NCBI RefSeq assembly: GCF_002973525.1 | Contig: NZ_PVEN01000002.1 | Location: 434,001 to 498,000, forward strand | Direction: 5' to 3' | Source: Paraburkholderia sp. BL21I4N1 | GTDB lineage: Bacteria; Pseudomonadota; Gammaproteobacteria; Burkholderiales; Burkholderiaceae | Length of the DNA stretch: 64,000 nucleotides | Shown: in pieces, positions 36,201 to 44,599 of the stretch | Position numbering within the stretch: the first letter of the stretch is position 1 | How the letters are laid out: the number at the start of each line of letters is the position of its first letter | Notes under the pieces: model-generated | Database searches by the model: none | What the model saw: only the letters and a program-made list of their open reading frames with translations | Told to the model about the DNA's origin: nothing | Translations under genes and position numbers: made by a program

Positions 36201-37802
36201 GTCCGGGGCGTCCTCGCGCGGGCTCATCGCCACGTTGTTCACCGGGTCGGCGTAACGAGCACGCCAGGAGTCGTACACGGCCACGCCCCACTTGCCCGGG
36301 TAGTTTTCCCAGGGGCCAGTCGGCACGCGCTCGGGCGCAGCTACCGTTTCCGTAGCGTGGGCGGGAGCACCTTCCTGGGCCTTCGCGGCCGGGGTGTTGG
36401 CGGTGGTGGGCGTGGAAGAGGAGGCAGGGGCCTCGGTCTGCTCGACCCGCTCGGTCGCGGCGACGGACCGCGTGCTCGACGGAGCGGCGGGCGCACGCGC
36501 AGCGTCCGGCTGACCGGTCTGGGCGCGCTTCTGGGTGGTGCCCTGAGCCTTCGCGGGCGTCGGGGCGGTCAGGCCCAGGGTCTTCTCGACGGCATCGTCC
36601 ACCATCTGGCGGCTGGGCAGGTCGGTGGGCGCGAGCACGGTGCCCAGGTCCTCCTCAGCCTGCTGGCGCACGGCGTCGCGCTCCTCGGCCGGCAACTGGT
36701 CGACGAACGGTACCATCGCGTCCAGCAGCCGCGCTTTGAAGCGCTGATCGAACAGGTCGGCACGGGTGATGCCGTTGGGCACCTCGACGCCCGGGGCGAT
36801 GACGTCGTTCATCGCGGCGATCGCGACGTCCAGGGCCGACAGGCGATGCTCGGGCGTGGGCAGGTTACGTTCGTACGCGTAGTCGCTGAACGCCTGCCCC
36901 GTCGGCGTGCTCTCGAACCGCTCCAGCAGCTCGTCCTGGCGCGGGTACACGTCGCGCCAATGCAGGTCGCGGTCCTCGGCGGCTTGCAGGCGCTCCTCGA
37001 ACTGAGGCGTGAGGTCGATGCCGGTACGCTCTTCGAGAACGCCGAGGGCGTGCTCTTCGAACTGCTGCGGGATCGAGGCGTCCGGGGTGTTGACCGGACG
37101 GGTCTCCCACACCCAGGCCACCGCATCGCGCACGACCGACGCGAGGTTCTCGTCGAACAGCGCGCGCTCGTCACCGGTCAGCCCGACGGCCAGATCGATC
37201 AGCAGGTCCTCGGGCATCTTGTCGGTGACGTCGTGCAGTTCCGAGGCATGGCGCTCGGGCCACGATTCGGGCGCGTCGACGTGGAACTGTTGGGAGAGGG
37301 CGATCCCTTCCGGGCCGCGCCAGTCGAGCCCTTGCTCCTGCACCATAGGCTCGAGGAACCTGCGTGCGATCGTGTGGCGGAGCGTGTCCTGTAGGCGATC
37401 GGGGACGGTGTGGGCCAGGAAGTCGCCGATGGTGTCGGGGGTCGGGCGTTCGTGCAGCAGATTTCCGCGCAGCGCTTCGGCTTGGGCCCTCGTCGCCTCG
37501 GCGTTCAGATCACGGTCGAAGGCGGCCGGGCCGTCGGTGTAGCGCTGACGCAGCCAGTCGGCGGTGGGCGAGGCCTGGAACCGTTCCATATAGCGCTGGA
37601 ACTCCGCCTTGGACGCGTCGCTGGCAGCCATGGCCGTCAGCTCGAACACGTCCTGAGCGCTGGACTGCTCCAGCGGCTTGGACGCCGGCGCGGCGCGGGC
37701 GGTCTCCACGGTGCGGAACTCGCGCACGCGGCCCCACAGGTTGCTCACGCGTTCCTGAACGGAACCGAAAAGGCCCGGACGGGCGTTCTGCTGGTCGGCC
37801 AT
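33219..37802 (-). CDS. Giant polyvalent protein of 1527 residues
   Basis: ATG at 37802 with GGGGGAG upstream. No signal peptide or membrane segment. Two related beta-rich modules near residues 790-900 and 930-1050 carry ARGKLVDHGVDDMK with RRILGHDIPRAL, and ARGTLLEQGIRPYQ with HTVWGKDLPKAI. Modules of this kind occur in relaxases and primases of conjugative plasmids (LPD7-like, from memory). Near the C-terminus a block of about 65 residues is duplicated (REAKLLPPGQSGAQVPQQQ and REAKLLPPGQSGAQAPKQQ). I see no HUH relaxase motif. It may act on DNA entering the recipient or in transfer. Confidence 0.6.
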   Translation of the reverse strand: MADQQNARPGLFGSVQERVSNLWGRVREFRTVETARAAPASKPLEQSSAQDVFELTAMAASDASKAEFQRYMERFQASPTADWLRQRYTDGPAAFDRDLNAEATRAQAEALRGNLLHERPTPDTIGDFLAHTVPDRLQDTLRHTIARRFLEPMVQEQGLDWRGPEGIALSQQFHVDAPESWPERHASELHDVTDKMPEDLLIDLAVGLTGDERALFDENLASVVRDAVAWVWETRPVNTPDASIPQQFEEHALGVLEERTGIDLTPQFEERLQAAEDRDLHWRDVYPRQDELLERFESTPTGQAFSDYAYERNLPTPEHRLSALDVAIAAMNDVIAPGVEVPNGITRADLFDQRFKARLLDAMVPFVDQLPAEERDAVRQQAEEDLGTVLAPTDLPSRQMVDDAVEKTLGLTAPTPAKAQGTTQKRAQTGQPDAARAPAAPSSTRSVAATERVEQTEAPASSSTPTTANTPAAKAQEGAPAHATETVAAPERVPTGPWENYPGKWGVAVYDSWRARYADPVNNVAMSPREDAPDGFVKNAKGERQGLFDAAAFLKALPEGTSRIDSFVALDNAYTAHEEAMYVSRMTTTGPDSIRLDLVKAAEHASFHAERSALLRGTPEAVAQNREKAREAFGALFAYDVKHGHPITDPDRDLSSGATVQEQYNWIKREDTHEDGRLALRMEIGASVLGTVPSEGHLFMTLMTGQGELIVGRRRSMIGFKPLQVTPLERSEFTAPQEIRTAMAKEHAAEVAAKNAKVHELQEAENAVRVELEKVQAKAKVQEAAQAAVARPFVPEPDYQKTDAVVIARGKLVDHGVDDMKINGQDPMPYASIEDREGNVRRILGHDIPRALQEGNVLPGMTVELRGDTTKYMKLDQKTGEEYPATAVHFSARPHNFEQYDAQQRATHDALANQAKEMELATAQGILPFVPQPDYARTASEHYARGTLLEQGIRPYQDREGAKPAPFAVVEGRDGEKHTVWGKDLPKAIEVGGVKIGDTVELRAYRTEPKTVQLANGEQRVVPQSTWSAAPHDFVAHEAQQRDAHEALHGKVRQEVAMTVEERMASWLDESVQNPERIQKTGSATTLASAAAEQTKVVAHEELSAEAQRQAGIQAAMNAPAATLNADVLNDGFNSIHVKGFTAHGVAYSMSMGGESVEGVAPWNREANSLDGGTSPALNMMTAGARLNNAMGGPIVPDDRAFVNDVLHEHLEAKTQAFVREHGHKIAPMEAHVPNRQNGGLAARLDTWTHAQAQNAEQNQQQGRGEQGQATLVPAAVTAEPVQAVQPIAEAHVVAPSTVSVGKAEDLRPVEATPLMPTASQTQQADRPIVEREAKLLPPGQSGAQVPQQQLTGTDEILDSLMSWTGGDREPVRAVGVPAAPTQQAERPIVEREAKLLPPGQSGAQAPKQQITGADQILDSLMSRTGGAGSQERKDASPIVVDPNKPLAPQVHEHNERVRENSDEARRQWEDLGLRGAKAEAAQRARLGLPPVNQAQGVSRTQTGPAQDLGKLRELKLSLDVEYERRR

Positions 37803-37856
37803 GCTGTCTCCCCCTGTACTGTTCGTGGCGGGCGCGCGAACGCGTCCGATCACCCC

Positions 37857-37921
37857 AGGGTAGCGGCTTTTCGAGCGGGCGCAAGCCCCGGTGGCAACAC
37901 GTTGGCCCGTGCCTTGGCACG
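37857..37921 (-). promoter_or_regulatory. Element-type promoter with distal palindrome
   Basis: -35 TTGCGC (37879-37884), 16-bp spacer, CGC, -10 TACCCT (37857-37862). The palindrome CGTGCCAAGGCACG (37908-37921) lies 23 bp upstream of -35. Drives the giant-protein gene. Confidence 0.65.
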
Positions 37922-37950
37922 GCTTGAAGTCCGGCTCGCCAGACGAAAAC

Positions 37951-37971
37951 GAGGGGGCATGGCGCCCCCTC
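37951..37971. terminator. Terminator of the 38038-38262 gene
   Basis: GAGGGGGC pairs with GCCCCCTC. On the minus strand it is followed by GTTTTCG. Confidence 0.7.
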
Positions 37972-38037
37972 AAATCGCAACGCTTCACCCCTGAAACGTC
38001 GCGTCCCCTTGCTCTTTAGATCGGTCCAGCGGGGCGG

Positions 38038-38262
38038 TCAGACGGCCCACTGCCCGTAACGTTTCCCCTGGGCCTCACGGCGCCAGGCTTGGCGGTTCGC
38101 GGCCTGCTCCCTTTCGTTTTCCCGCACGGCCTGGTGGCGGGCCCGGTTCCCCTTGGGCGAACGCATCATGCGCTGCACCCCGTAGGCCTCGGCGAGCTGT
38201 TGAATACGCTGCTTTGTGAGCAGGCCGTCATCGTCGATACCGTCGAACAGATGGGCGGGCAT
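38038..38262 (-). CDS. Small basic protein
   Basis: 74 residues from the ATG at 38262 with GAGGAG upstream. An acidic start (LFDGIDDDGLLTKQRIQQL) precedes a strongly basic helix rich in R, K, N and Q (RSPKGNRARHQAVRENEREQ). It could bind nucleic acid or cap a partner protein. It has its own promoter, an operator at the transcription start and a terminator, so it is a separate unit. Confidence 0.6.
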   Translation of the reverse strand: MPAHLFDGIDDDGLLTKQRIQQLAEAYGVQRMMRSPKGNRARHQAVRENEREQAANRQAWRREAQGKRYGQWAV

Positions 38263-38288
38263 GTCAGGCTCCTCGCTGGTTGTGGGGC

Positions 38289-38344
38289 CGTGCCGTGGCA
38301 CGTCTTGCATACCTTCAACCTAGCGGGTCAAACGCGACTGTCAA
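38289..38344 (-). promoter_or_regulatory. Element-type promoter with downstream palindrome
   Basis: -35 TTGACA (38339-38344), 16-bp spacer, CGC, -10 TAGGTT (38317-38322). The palindrome CGTGCCACGGCACG (38289-38302) lies 14 bp downstream of -10. That position favours repression. Confidence 0.75.
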
Positions 38345-38397
38345 GCGCCTGGGGCGACGAACGATCGACCACCGGGGGGCTAACCGTCGACGGCGGA

Positions 38398-39288
38398 TCA
38401 GTCCTCCGCGTTCTCTTGGGCGGCAAGGAACTCGTCTAGGTGGTGGCGCAGGTAGACCGCCTGGCGCTTCGTTGGTTTCTTGCGCAGGCCGGCGGGGACG
38501 CCCACGAGCGCGCGGTCCTTGGGCGTCAGGAGGTCGGACACCAGCATGTCCCCAGTATCGGGATCGAACGCGATCAGGTGGTTGTCGAACAGGCGATCGA
38601 GGTTGGCGATGAGCGGCAACCCGTTGGCAGGGTCCAGGCGCTGCTCGTCGTTCGAATCGGCCCAGGCCATGGCGTGGGACGCGATCAGGAGGGCGCCGAC
38701 CGAGCACCCGGTGACGGCGCAGGCACCGCCCCATTGGGCGAGCAGCCCGGCGCGGTAGCGACCTTGGCCCATGCGCGCTTGCACGAGCGCCTGGCGGGTG
38801 GTGGCTTGGTCCGGGTTGGGGTGTCGAGCGTCGATGTCCGCGAGATCGCGGGTGAGGGTGGGCTGGACGTCCGGCCGGGCGAGGAAATCGTCCACCGGGA
38901 CCAGGCGCTTCACGCGCACGTAGACGTCCCCGTTGGCCCGGCGCTCGACCCCATCCAGCTCGCGGAGGGTCTCCCCGTCGTAGCGCTTCGAATCCGCGTC
39001 CCCCGCCTCCTGGCCAAACCGTAGGACGGCGAAGGTGGGGCGCCCGGCTTCCAGGTGGGCGATGCTGCGCTTGCGCTCCGATCGACCGATGGGGGCTTTG
39101 CCCTTCCCGGAGCGCACGGGCGTCCACACGCGGATCGACATCCCGTCGGACCCGGGCTCCACCTCTTTGAACCAGAGCTTCATGACCACCGTGTCGGTGG
39201 TGTCGTCGATCCCATCCCAGGACGCGCGACGGACAGCGAGGCGCACGCCCAGGCTGTCGAGAAACTGGTTGATGCTCGGTGTTGCCAT
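38398..39288 (-). CDS. HNH endonuclease
   Basis: 296 residues from the ATG at 39288, with a weak GGGGG ribosome binding site. The C-terminal domain has the HNH pattern of the HNH_2 type: QWGGACAVTGCSVGALLIASH (first His), NGLPLIANLDRLFDNHLIAFD (Asn and last His). Proteins of this type often act as stand-alone restriction nucleases that attack modified or foreign DNA. The N-terminal 180 residues, which may read the DNA, are unrecognised. No methyltransferase gene is adjacent. Confidence 0.75.
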   Translation of the reverse strand: MATPSINQFLDSLGVRLAVRRASWDGIDDTTDTVVMKLWFKEVEPGSDGMSIRVWTPVRSGKGKAPIGRSERKRSIAHLEAGRPTFAVLRFGQEAGDADSKRYDGETLRELDGVERRANGDVYVRVKRLVPVDDFLARPDVQPTLTRDLADIDARHPNPDQATTRQALVQARMGQGRYRAGLLAQWGGACAVTGCSVGALLIASHAMAWADSNDEQRLDPANGLPLIANLDRLFDNHLIAFDPDTGDMLVSDLLTPKDRALVGVPAGLRKKPTKRQAVYLRHHLDEFLAAQENAED

Positions 39289-39474
39289 GCTGCCCCCGGT
39301 GGTGTGGTCTCGGTCTGGTCCTGGTCATCGCCGACCGGTGGTCCGGCCTGGCCTGGTGATGATACCGGAGGGCACCGGACCTTCGGGGAAACCGCCGGGG
39401 CTCACGCCCGGCACCCGAATGCCGGCGGCGACGCACCCCGAACTTCGCCGTGGGCCTGGGGCGGGGCCCCAAGC

Positions 39475-39499
39475 AAAAAGCCCGGCGCTGGGCCGGGCT
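39475..39499. terminator. Terminator of the primase/helicase gene
   Basis: AGCCCGGC pairs with GCCGGGCT (39479-39499). On the minus strand it is followed by TTTTTGC. Confidence 0.85.
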
Positions 39500-39524
39500 G
39501 GGAGGGTGGAGAGGTGGGGCTCGC

Positions 39525-41303
39525 TTACGCGGCCGGCGTGGCCGTGTCCGGCACGTTGGCGGGCGTGAAGGCTTCGAAAGCATCATCCGGGTTCATCGCC
39601 ACCGCCGGGAGCGGCTTCTGTACCAGCATCGCCACGCCGTCGATCACCTCGACCTGCAGGCGGAGCTGGTCGATCACGCCACCGATCACGGCTTCGATGC
39701 GCACCTCGTCGAGGCCGACGGCCAGCGGAAGATCCTTTACCACTGCGGTCAGCACCTCCGCCTTGATCGGACCGTCCGGGGTGCCGAGCGCGGCACGCAC
39801 GGCCTTCACCGAGTCGTTGATGCACGCTTCGAGAGCGGCTTGCTTGGCCGTCTGCGGCGGCAGGTCGTCCATGCCGTCACGACCGCGGCAGAAGGGCATC
39901 ACCCCGTCGATGCGCAGGCGCATGAGGCGCGGACGGTTGCCCAGCTTGTCCGCCGGCGCGCGACGCGTGTTGTTCGGCGAGTCGATGTCCACGCCCATGG
40001 GCAGCAGGTAGGTGCGGGCACGCTTCCAGAACTCCGGAGCGCCCAAGGCCTTGCCACCGTTGGCGAGCGTGTAGTCCTTGTAGGCGGTGTACAGGGCCTG
40101 CTTGTCCGTCCACACGTTCGGTTCCTGACGGAAGTTCACGAACTCGAACCAGTCCAGCGTGTTGTCGTTCGAGCGGCGGATCGTCATCGCGTGTTGGCGC
40201 GCTTCGAGCGGTACGCGATTGTCCTCCGGGAAACCGTGCTGGCTCAGGTGGACCAGCCCCTTGATCAGCCACGCCACCACGCCGGCCATCTCCTCGGGGC
40301 TATCGATGATCTTCTTGTCGAGGTCCGCGATACGATCCTTCGGCGCGATCGTGCGGTTGAACGGCACGTTGGCGATGCGGCGCGCGAAGCCGTACGACAT
40401 GTCGGTGAACCCGATGGTGTCGTTCATGAGCAGGATCCAGCGGGCGCGCAGGGCCACGGTCAGGGGCACCTTGTTCTTACGGTTGACCGACACGAGGTCA
40501 CCGGACACGTACGCCTTGAACACGCCTTCGCTGATCGGCTTGCGGCGCGAGGGGGCTTCGGCGACCGTGACCAGGGTGGCGGGGATCAACGGCTCGGCGT
40601 TGAAATCACCGTCGAGCTTGCCCAGATCGAACGCCACGACGTTCGCATGGATCGCGGCGATGACGCTCAGCAAGACGCTCTTGCCGTTGCTCCCCGACCC
40701 TTGCCACCACTGGCACTTCTGGTAGTTCGTGCTGGAGATGGTCGAGGCGCAGCACGCCCCGAGGTAGTCCTGCATCTCCCGGGACTGGATCGAGTCGAGA
40801 AACGTCCCGAACATGCTGGACGGACCCAGCGACGGCACGGTGTACGTGCCGTCCTCGGCCACGTGATTCCAGTCGATGGTGGCGCGCACGGCGTGGGTGG
40901 CCCCCAGCTCGCGCGTCGGCTTGTGCGCACGGACCACCCCGGTGGGCAGCACTTCCAGCACCCCATTCTGCATCGGGAGCAGGACGCCCGTGCTCTCCGG
41001 GGGAACCGGCAGGAGCTTGGTGCCCGAGAGGCGGGTCAGGGCCGTGTCGACCATCGAGCGGGCCGTGCGACGGCTGAAATGCTCAGGGTTCTCGCGTTCG
41101 AGGACGTTGAGCGCGTCCTGTTCCAGCGCGACGTCGCGCTGGGCTTCCCAGTACACGCCGTTCCAGCGGAAAAGCTCCGGCACCTCGCCCTTGCCAACGG
41201 CGAGGTCTGCGTCCTTCGTCAGCTTCTTCGCGTAATACAGCTCGATGGACGACTTCTTTTTCTTCGGCTCTTCGGTGCCAACGCCCGGGAGGTTGAATGC
41301 CAT
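39525..41303 (-). CDS. D5-like primase/superfamily 3 helicase
   Basis: 592 residues from the ATG at 41303. The central domain follows the phage/plasmid primase P4 and poxvirus D5 pattern. Walker A is GSGSNGKS at 202-209. Walker B and motif C follow (ATLVTVAEAPSRR; ARWILLMNDTIGF), and then the arginine-finger region (GFARRIANVPFNRTI). There is no primase catalytic domain, so it is probably only the helicase. It may unwind the element during replication or transfer. It is flanked upstream by 930 non-coding bases that could hold its target. Confidence 0.85.
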   Translation of the reverse strand: MAFNLPGVGTEEPKKKKSSIELYYAKKLTKDADLAVGKGEVPELFRWNGVYWEAQRDVALEQDALNVLERENPEHFSRRTARSMVDTALTRLSGTKLLPVPPESTGVLLPMQNGVLEVLPTGVVRAHKPTRELGATHAVRATIDWNHVAEDGTYTVPSLGPSSMFGTFLDSIQSREMQDYLGACCASTISSTNYQKCQWWQGSGSNGKSVLLSVIAAIHANVVAFDLGKLDGDFNAEPLIPATLVTVAEAPSRRKPISEGVFKAYVSGDLVSVNRKNKVPLTVALRARWILLMNDTIGFTDMSYGFARRIANVPFNRTIAPKDRIADLDKKIIDSPEEMAGVVAWLIKGLVHLSQHGFPEDNRVPLEARQHAMTIRRSNDNTLDWFEFVNFRQEPNVWTDKQALYTAYKDYTLANGGKALGAPEFWKRARTYLLPMGVDIDSPNNTRRAPADKLGNRPRLMRLRIDGVMPFCRGRDGMDDLPPQTAKQAALEACINDSVKAVRAALGTPDGPIKAEVLTAVVKDLPLAVGLDEVRIEAVIGGVIDQLRLQVEVIDGVAMLVQKPLPAVAMNPDDAFEAFTPANVPDTATPAA

Positions 41304-41641
41304 GATCGCGTGTCCTTCGTTCGTGCTCGGTTGGTACGCGGGAGGCGTCCCGTGGGACCACCTTGCCGCTCAGGACGAAGTGTCGAGGGGCGCCCCCCTG
41401 GACCTGAGTCGCCGGACCGTCATCACCTGGACGGTGCGCGACTCACGGCCGGATCAGCCGAAGCACGGACTCCCCCGGACTCGGGCTGTCCAGGGTGGTG
41501 GCCGCCAGGCTTGGACCGTGCGGTGGCATGGAGGGCCGCGGGGCAAGGGTTCCCGGTCGCCGACCAGGCGGTCCAGGGTGTCCGGGTAAAAACCGGGTGC
41601 TCGACGAGCACGGGGAACGGTGACGGATCACCGGGCGACGG

Positions 41642-41674
41642 ATAGGTCACCGTCTCCCATGGACGGCGACCTAT
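41642..41674. repeat. Long inverted repeat
   Basis: ATAGGTCACCGTC (41642-41654) pairs with GACGGCGACCTAT (41662-41674), one mismatch and a 7-base loop. There is no T-run, so it is not a simple terminator. Confidence 0.7.
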
Positions 41675-41870
41675 GGGGGTTTCCTTTCTGATCCCGTGAG
41701 GAAACACCTGGACCGGTTGGACCGATCCCCGGTGAGCACCGTGGGGCGGTCCCTTCGGGCTGTCCAGGCATCCCAGCGATAGCCTGGCCCGACCTGGACC
41801 AGGAACCTGGCGAGCCCGGACAGCGCACCGGTGGTTCCCGTAAAGCCTCACCATCGGTCGAGCATCCATC

Positions 41871-41884
41871 CGTGCCAGGGCACG
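41871..41884. promoter_or_regulatory. Element palindrome without adjacent promoter
   Basis: CGTGCCAGGGCACG in the non-coding region between the helicase gene and the 42233 gene. Confidence 0.65.
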
Positions 41885-42232
41885 GGCTTACCCCATCCAC
41901 CCGCTCGCCGCGAGGCATTCCGTCTCCCCAGCAGCGCCGCTGCAGACGTCCCCGTTTTCCCCGTTCCCGTCCTTCCCCGCGACCATGCCTCGGGCCCAAA
42001 TCCCGTCAAGGCGCACCAGGCCGTGTTGCTGCGCGGCCCGCACCACCTGGCGCTCGAATCCTTGACCGTCCCCGGGGCCTCGGCCACCCCGTCGCGGGAC
42101 GAGAACTCAGGAAAACGGCGGCAACGACGCGAGGCACGCAGGCTCGACGGCACAAGGTCAACGGCCAGGTCAACGGCGGGCCTCCAAGCTCGGAGCCGGT
42201 CAGCTCAACGGCACCACCACCAGGAGAAGGTC

Positions 42233-42439
42233 ATGTTTCACAGCTTCAGTTATCGCGGTCACACCATCCACATCGCCATCCCGGATCGCAGCAGCGTCGA
42301 GGAGATCAAGGTCCAGTTCCACAAGCCGGGCGGGGGCTTCGACCTGGTGCCTTGCAAGACCCTCCTCGGTGCGAAGCGGCGGATCACGCGCTATGTCCGG
42401 AAACAGGCGCGGCTCGACCCGCCCGCTGGGGAGCGGTGA
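42233..42439 (+). CDS. Small unknown protein
   Basis: 68 residues from the ATG at 42233 with AGGAGAAGG upstream. A beta-rich start (FSYRGHTIHIAIPDRSS), a short helix, then a basic C-terminal helix (LGAKRRITRYVRKQARL). No signal peptide. The context gives no function. Confidence 0.5.
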   Translation: MFHSFSYRGHTIHIAIPDRSSVEEIKVQFHKPGGGFDLVPCKTLLGAKRRITRYVRKQARLDPPAGER

Positions 42440-42637
42440 CACGTGCCAAGCGCAGCCGAACGAGCACTCGTCATCTTGCCGGCGTGTCGCCGTCGCCCGC
42501 TGGCTGTGGGTATATAGGAGTTGCATTTTGCGTCACTAAATGATCTGAAATGTTGTGTTCTGGCGTCGGTAACCGTAAACTCCCGCCAAAGAACAAGGAC
42601 GAGCATCAACAACAGCAACAAGCACCGGGGATGACCC

Positions 42638-43219
42638 ATGAAGCATAACCAGCACCAGCGCACAACCGCGGCCATCGTTTTCGGTACCGCGATTTTGCTG
42701 AGCGCTTGCAGCGGTAAGCCGTCGGACGGGGCATACACCGACGCGGTAAAGGCGGGCCTGGACCGGCAGTCGCTCTGCTGGAAGCTCCCGCCGGTGGACG
42801 GCAAGTTCCCGTCGACCATCAAGGCATCCGACTACGACATGAGCAACGAGGCCAAGAAAGCCGCGGTGCGCGCCGGCATCGTGACGCTCGTTCAACAGGG
42901 CTACGACTACAACGTGGCGCTGACGCCCAAGGGCCAGGCAGCGAACGCGTGGGACCCGAAAACCGGGATCTGCGTGGGGCACCCGGAACTGGTCGGGGAC
43001 GTGAAGTTCCTGCCGGGCGGTGATCGTGGCGACGGCTCGGACATGCGCGTGGTCGAGTACAGCTACCAGCTCACCGACGTACCGCAGTGGGTGAAGGACA
43101 GCGACCTGGCGAGCCAGGGCCTTCGGGCGCAGAACCTGGGGCTCGGTTCGCCCGTGAAGGTTCAATCGCTGGTCATGCGCGAGAAGAAGGACGGCCCGTT
43201 GCTGCTGGAAGAGCACTGA
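42638..43219 (+). CDS. Lipoprotein, function unknown
   Basis: 193 residues from the ATG at 42638. The signal and lipobox are FGTAILLSACS, so the mature protein begins at Cys24. One further cysteine pair (QSLCWKLPP and GICVGHP) may form a disulfide. It is first of three consecutive lipoprotein genes (42638, 43307, 44600). The 100 bases upstream are less G+C-rich than the rest of the element, and no element-type promoter is visible. Confidence 0.75.
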   Translation: MKHNQHQRTTAAIVFGTAILLSACSGKPSDGAYTDAVKAGLDRQSLCWKLPPVDGKFPSTIKASDYDMSNEAKKAAVRAGIVTLVQQGYDYNVALTPKGQAANAWDPKTGICVGHPELVGDVKFLPGGDRGDGSDMRVVEYSYQLTDVPQWVKDSDLASQGLRAQNLGLGSPVKVQSLVMREKKDGPLLLEEH

Positions 43220-43245
43220 CCCGAACGCATCGGCCGACCCCAAGA

Positions 43246-43259
43246 CATGCCATAGCACA
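43246..43259. promoter_or_regulatory. Weak element palindrome before the metalloprotease-like gene
   Basis: CATGCCATAGCACA, a degenerate match in the 87-base gap before the ATG at 43307. Confidence 0.4.
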
Positions 43260-43306
43260 GCGTAGCAGTGAATGGCCATTACAAACGTAGCACGAGGGAC
43301 CACAAC

Positions 43307-44494
43307 ATGAAACGGACCACGCCTCGCGGGACCACCGCGATCGGCCTCACGCTCCTCGCCCTGGCGCTTGCCGGATGCGGCGGCGGTGGCGGAGGCAGCA
43401 GTGGCAGCTCGACGTCGGGCACGGGCACAACCTCGACCACGAGCAACGGCGCGGCATTGCTCGCGGCCTACACCCCGCCGGCGGACATCGTGGCGGACGT
43501 CCAGACAAACTACACGGGCCCTGCGTTCAGCACGTACAACAGCGGGCTGGCGTCGAACTGCGAAAACCCATCAAAGGTCAGCAGCACGGTGATCGTCACC
43601 CCCAACGCCGTGGTGTTCTCCGCCGGTGCGTCCCTGAAAGCGCAGGAGTTGGCGGCGGACCTCCTGGAGCAGGCGATCCCCCAGATCCGCGCGGATTTCG
43701 GTCTCCCATCGAGCGGTGTGGCCTTCGACGGCACCCACAGGATCTCGCTTTGTGTGGATCCGGCGATGGGTCAGAGCGCTGGCGAAACGGGAACCGGCGT
43801 GACCGGCCAGACGGGCACCGGGGTGGGCCCGGTCATGCAGGTCATGAGCGCCGACGCGGCGTCGTTCGACCAGCGCTACCCGGGGGCGACCAGTTACAGC
43901 GCGCCCGTGGGCCAATCCTACGCGGATCTGTTCGTGCATGAGACCACGCACGCAGCGGTCTACTCGCTCACCGAGCCGTTCCTTGGACCCGAGACCTTCT
44001 TCCAGGAGGGATTGGCGACGACGCTGTCCCACCTCCCGCTGGGCAGCAAGGCGAGCATCCTTGCCGCGGTGCAGGCGAGCGACCTCCTCAGCACGAGCAA
44101 CGCCAACTCGGACATGAACGCCTACCCGGTCTACGAAGCGACGATGACCTACGTGACCTCGACGGCAGCGGGGGGCTTGGGCTACGGGATGACCAACATC
44201 CCGGCGTTCCTGGCCACATTCAAGGCCCAGGCGGAAACGGCGTGCGCGCAGGCGATACCCAATGGGCTGACCCCGACGGCGGCGCAGACCGTGGGCTTGC
44301 CGACGGGGCAATACAACACGTGCATGGGGGCGCCTGGCGTGATCGATTCGCGTCTGACCGCGGCGTTTGATTCAGCGTGGAACGCCACCTTCAAGGACAA
44401 CGGAGGGGCGACCCCGTTGTATTTGCACACCGCCGATTCAGCCGACAGCCTGGAATCGACCTTGTATCAACGGCTGAGCGGCTTTTTGCAGTAG
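43307..44494 (+). CDS. Lipoprotein with zinc-metalloprotease motif
   Basis: 395 residues from the ATG at 43307. The lipobox is LALAGC, followed by a glycine/serine linker that would extend the domain from the membrane. HETTH at 211-215 matches HExxH, and Glu in FFQEGLATTLS, about 20 residues later, fits the third zinc ligand of a gluzincin-type peptidase. It is probably an outer-membrane-tethered zinc peptidase, facing the periplasm or the outside. Its substrate is unknown. A role in processing neighbouring surface proteins is a guess. Confidence 0.7.
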   Translation: MKRTTPRGTTAIGLTLLALALAGCGGGGGGSSGSSTSGTGTTSTTSNGAALLAAYTPPADIVADVQTNYTGPAFSTYNSGLASNCENPSKVSSTVIVTPNAVVFSAGASLKAQELAADLLEQAIPQIRADFGLPSSGVAFDGTHRISLCVDPAMGQSAGETGTGVTGQTGTGVGPVMQVMSADAASFDQRYPGATSYSAPVGQSYADLFVHETTHAAVYSLTEPFLGPETFFQEGLATTLSHLPLGSKASILAAVQASDLLSTSNANSDMNAYPVYEATMTYVTSTAAGGLGYGMTNIPAFLATFKAQAETACAQAIPNGLTPTAAQTVGLPTGQYNTCMGAPGVIDSRLTAAFDSAWNATFKDNGGATPLYLHTADSADSLESTLYQRLSGFLQ

Positions 44495-44599
44495 CGGTGC
44501 GAGCAGGGCCGGGCTGCCCAGGTGGGCGGCGCCGGCGTGCGGTGAAACCGACACGAGCGCGGGGCCACCAAGGATCGACCAACAACAAGCAGGAAAACG

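Larger units (their letters stand above)
41304..42232. other. Long non-coding region upstream of the helicase gene
   Basis: About 930 bases without a convincing gene on either strand. It holds a 13-bp inverted repeat (41642-41674), one copy of the element palindrome (41871-41884) and several dispersed CCTGGAC motifs (41399, 41428, 41708, 41808). No recognisable promoter of the element family is present. It could be a replication or transfer origin, but I see no proof. Confidence 0.4.

Noticed and set aside
33219..37802. Relaxase
   Set aside because: No HUH histidine triad or N-terminal catalytic tyrosine pattern was found in the translation.
38315..39586. Long minus-strand frame of 423 codons overlapping the HNH gene
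   Set aside because: The translation is Arg/Pro-rich without pattern. The HNH frame on the same strand has a clear motif and composition.
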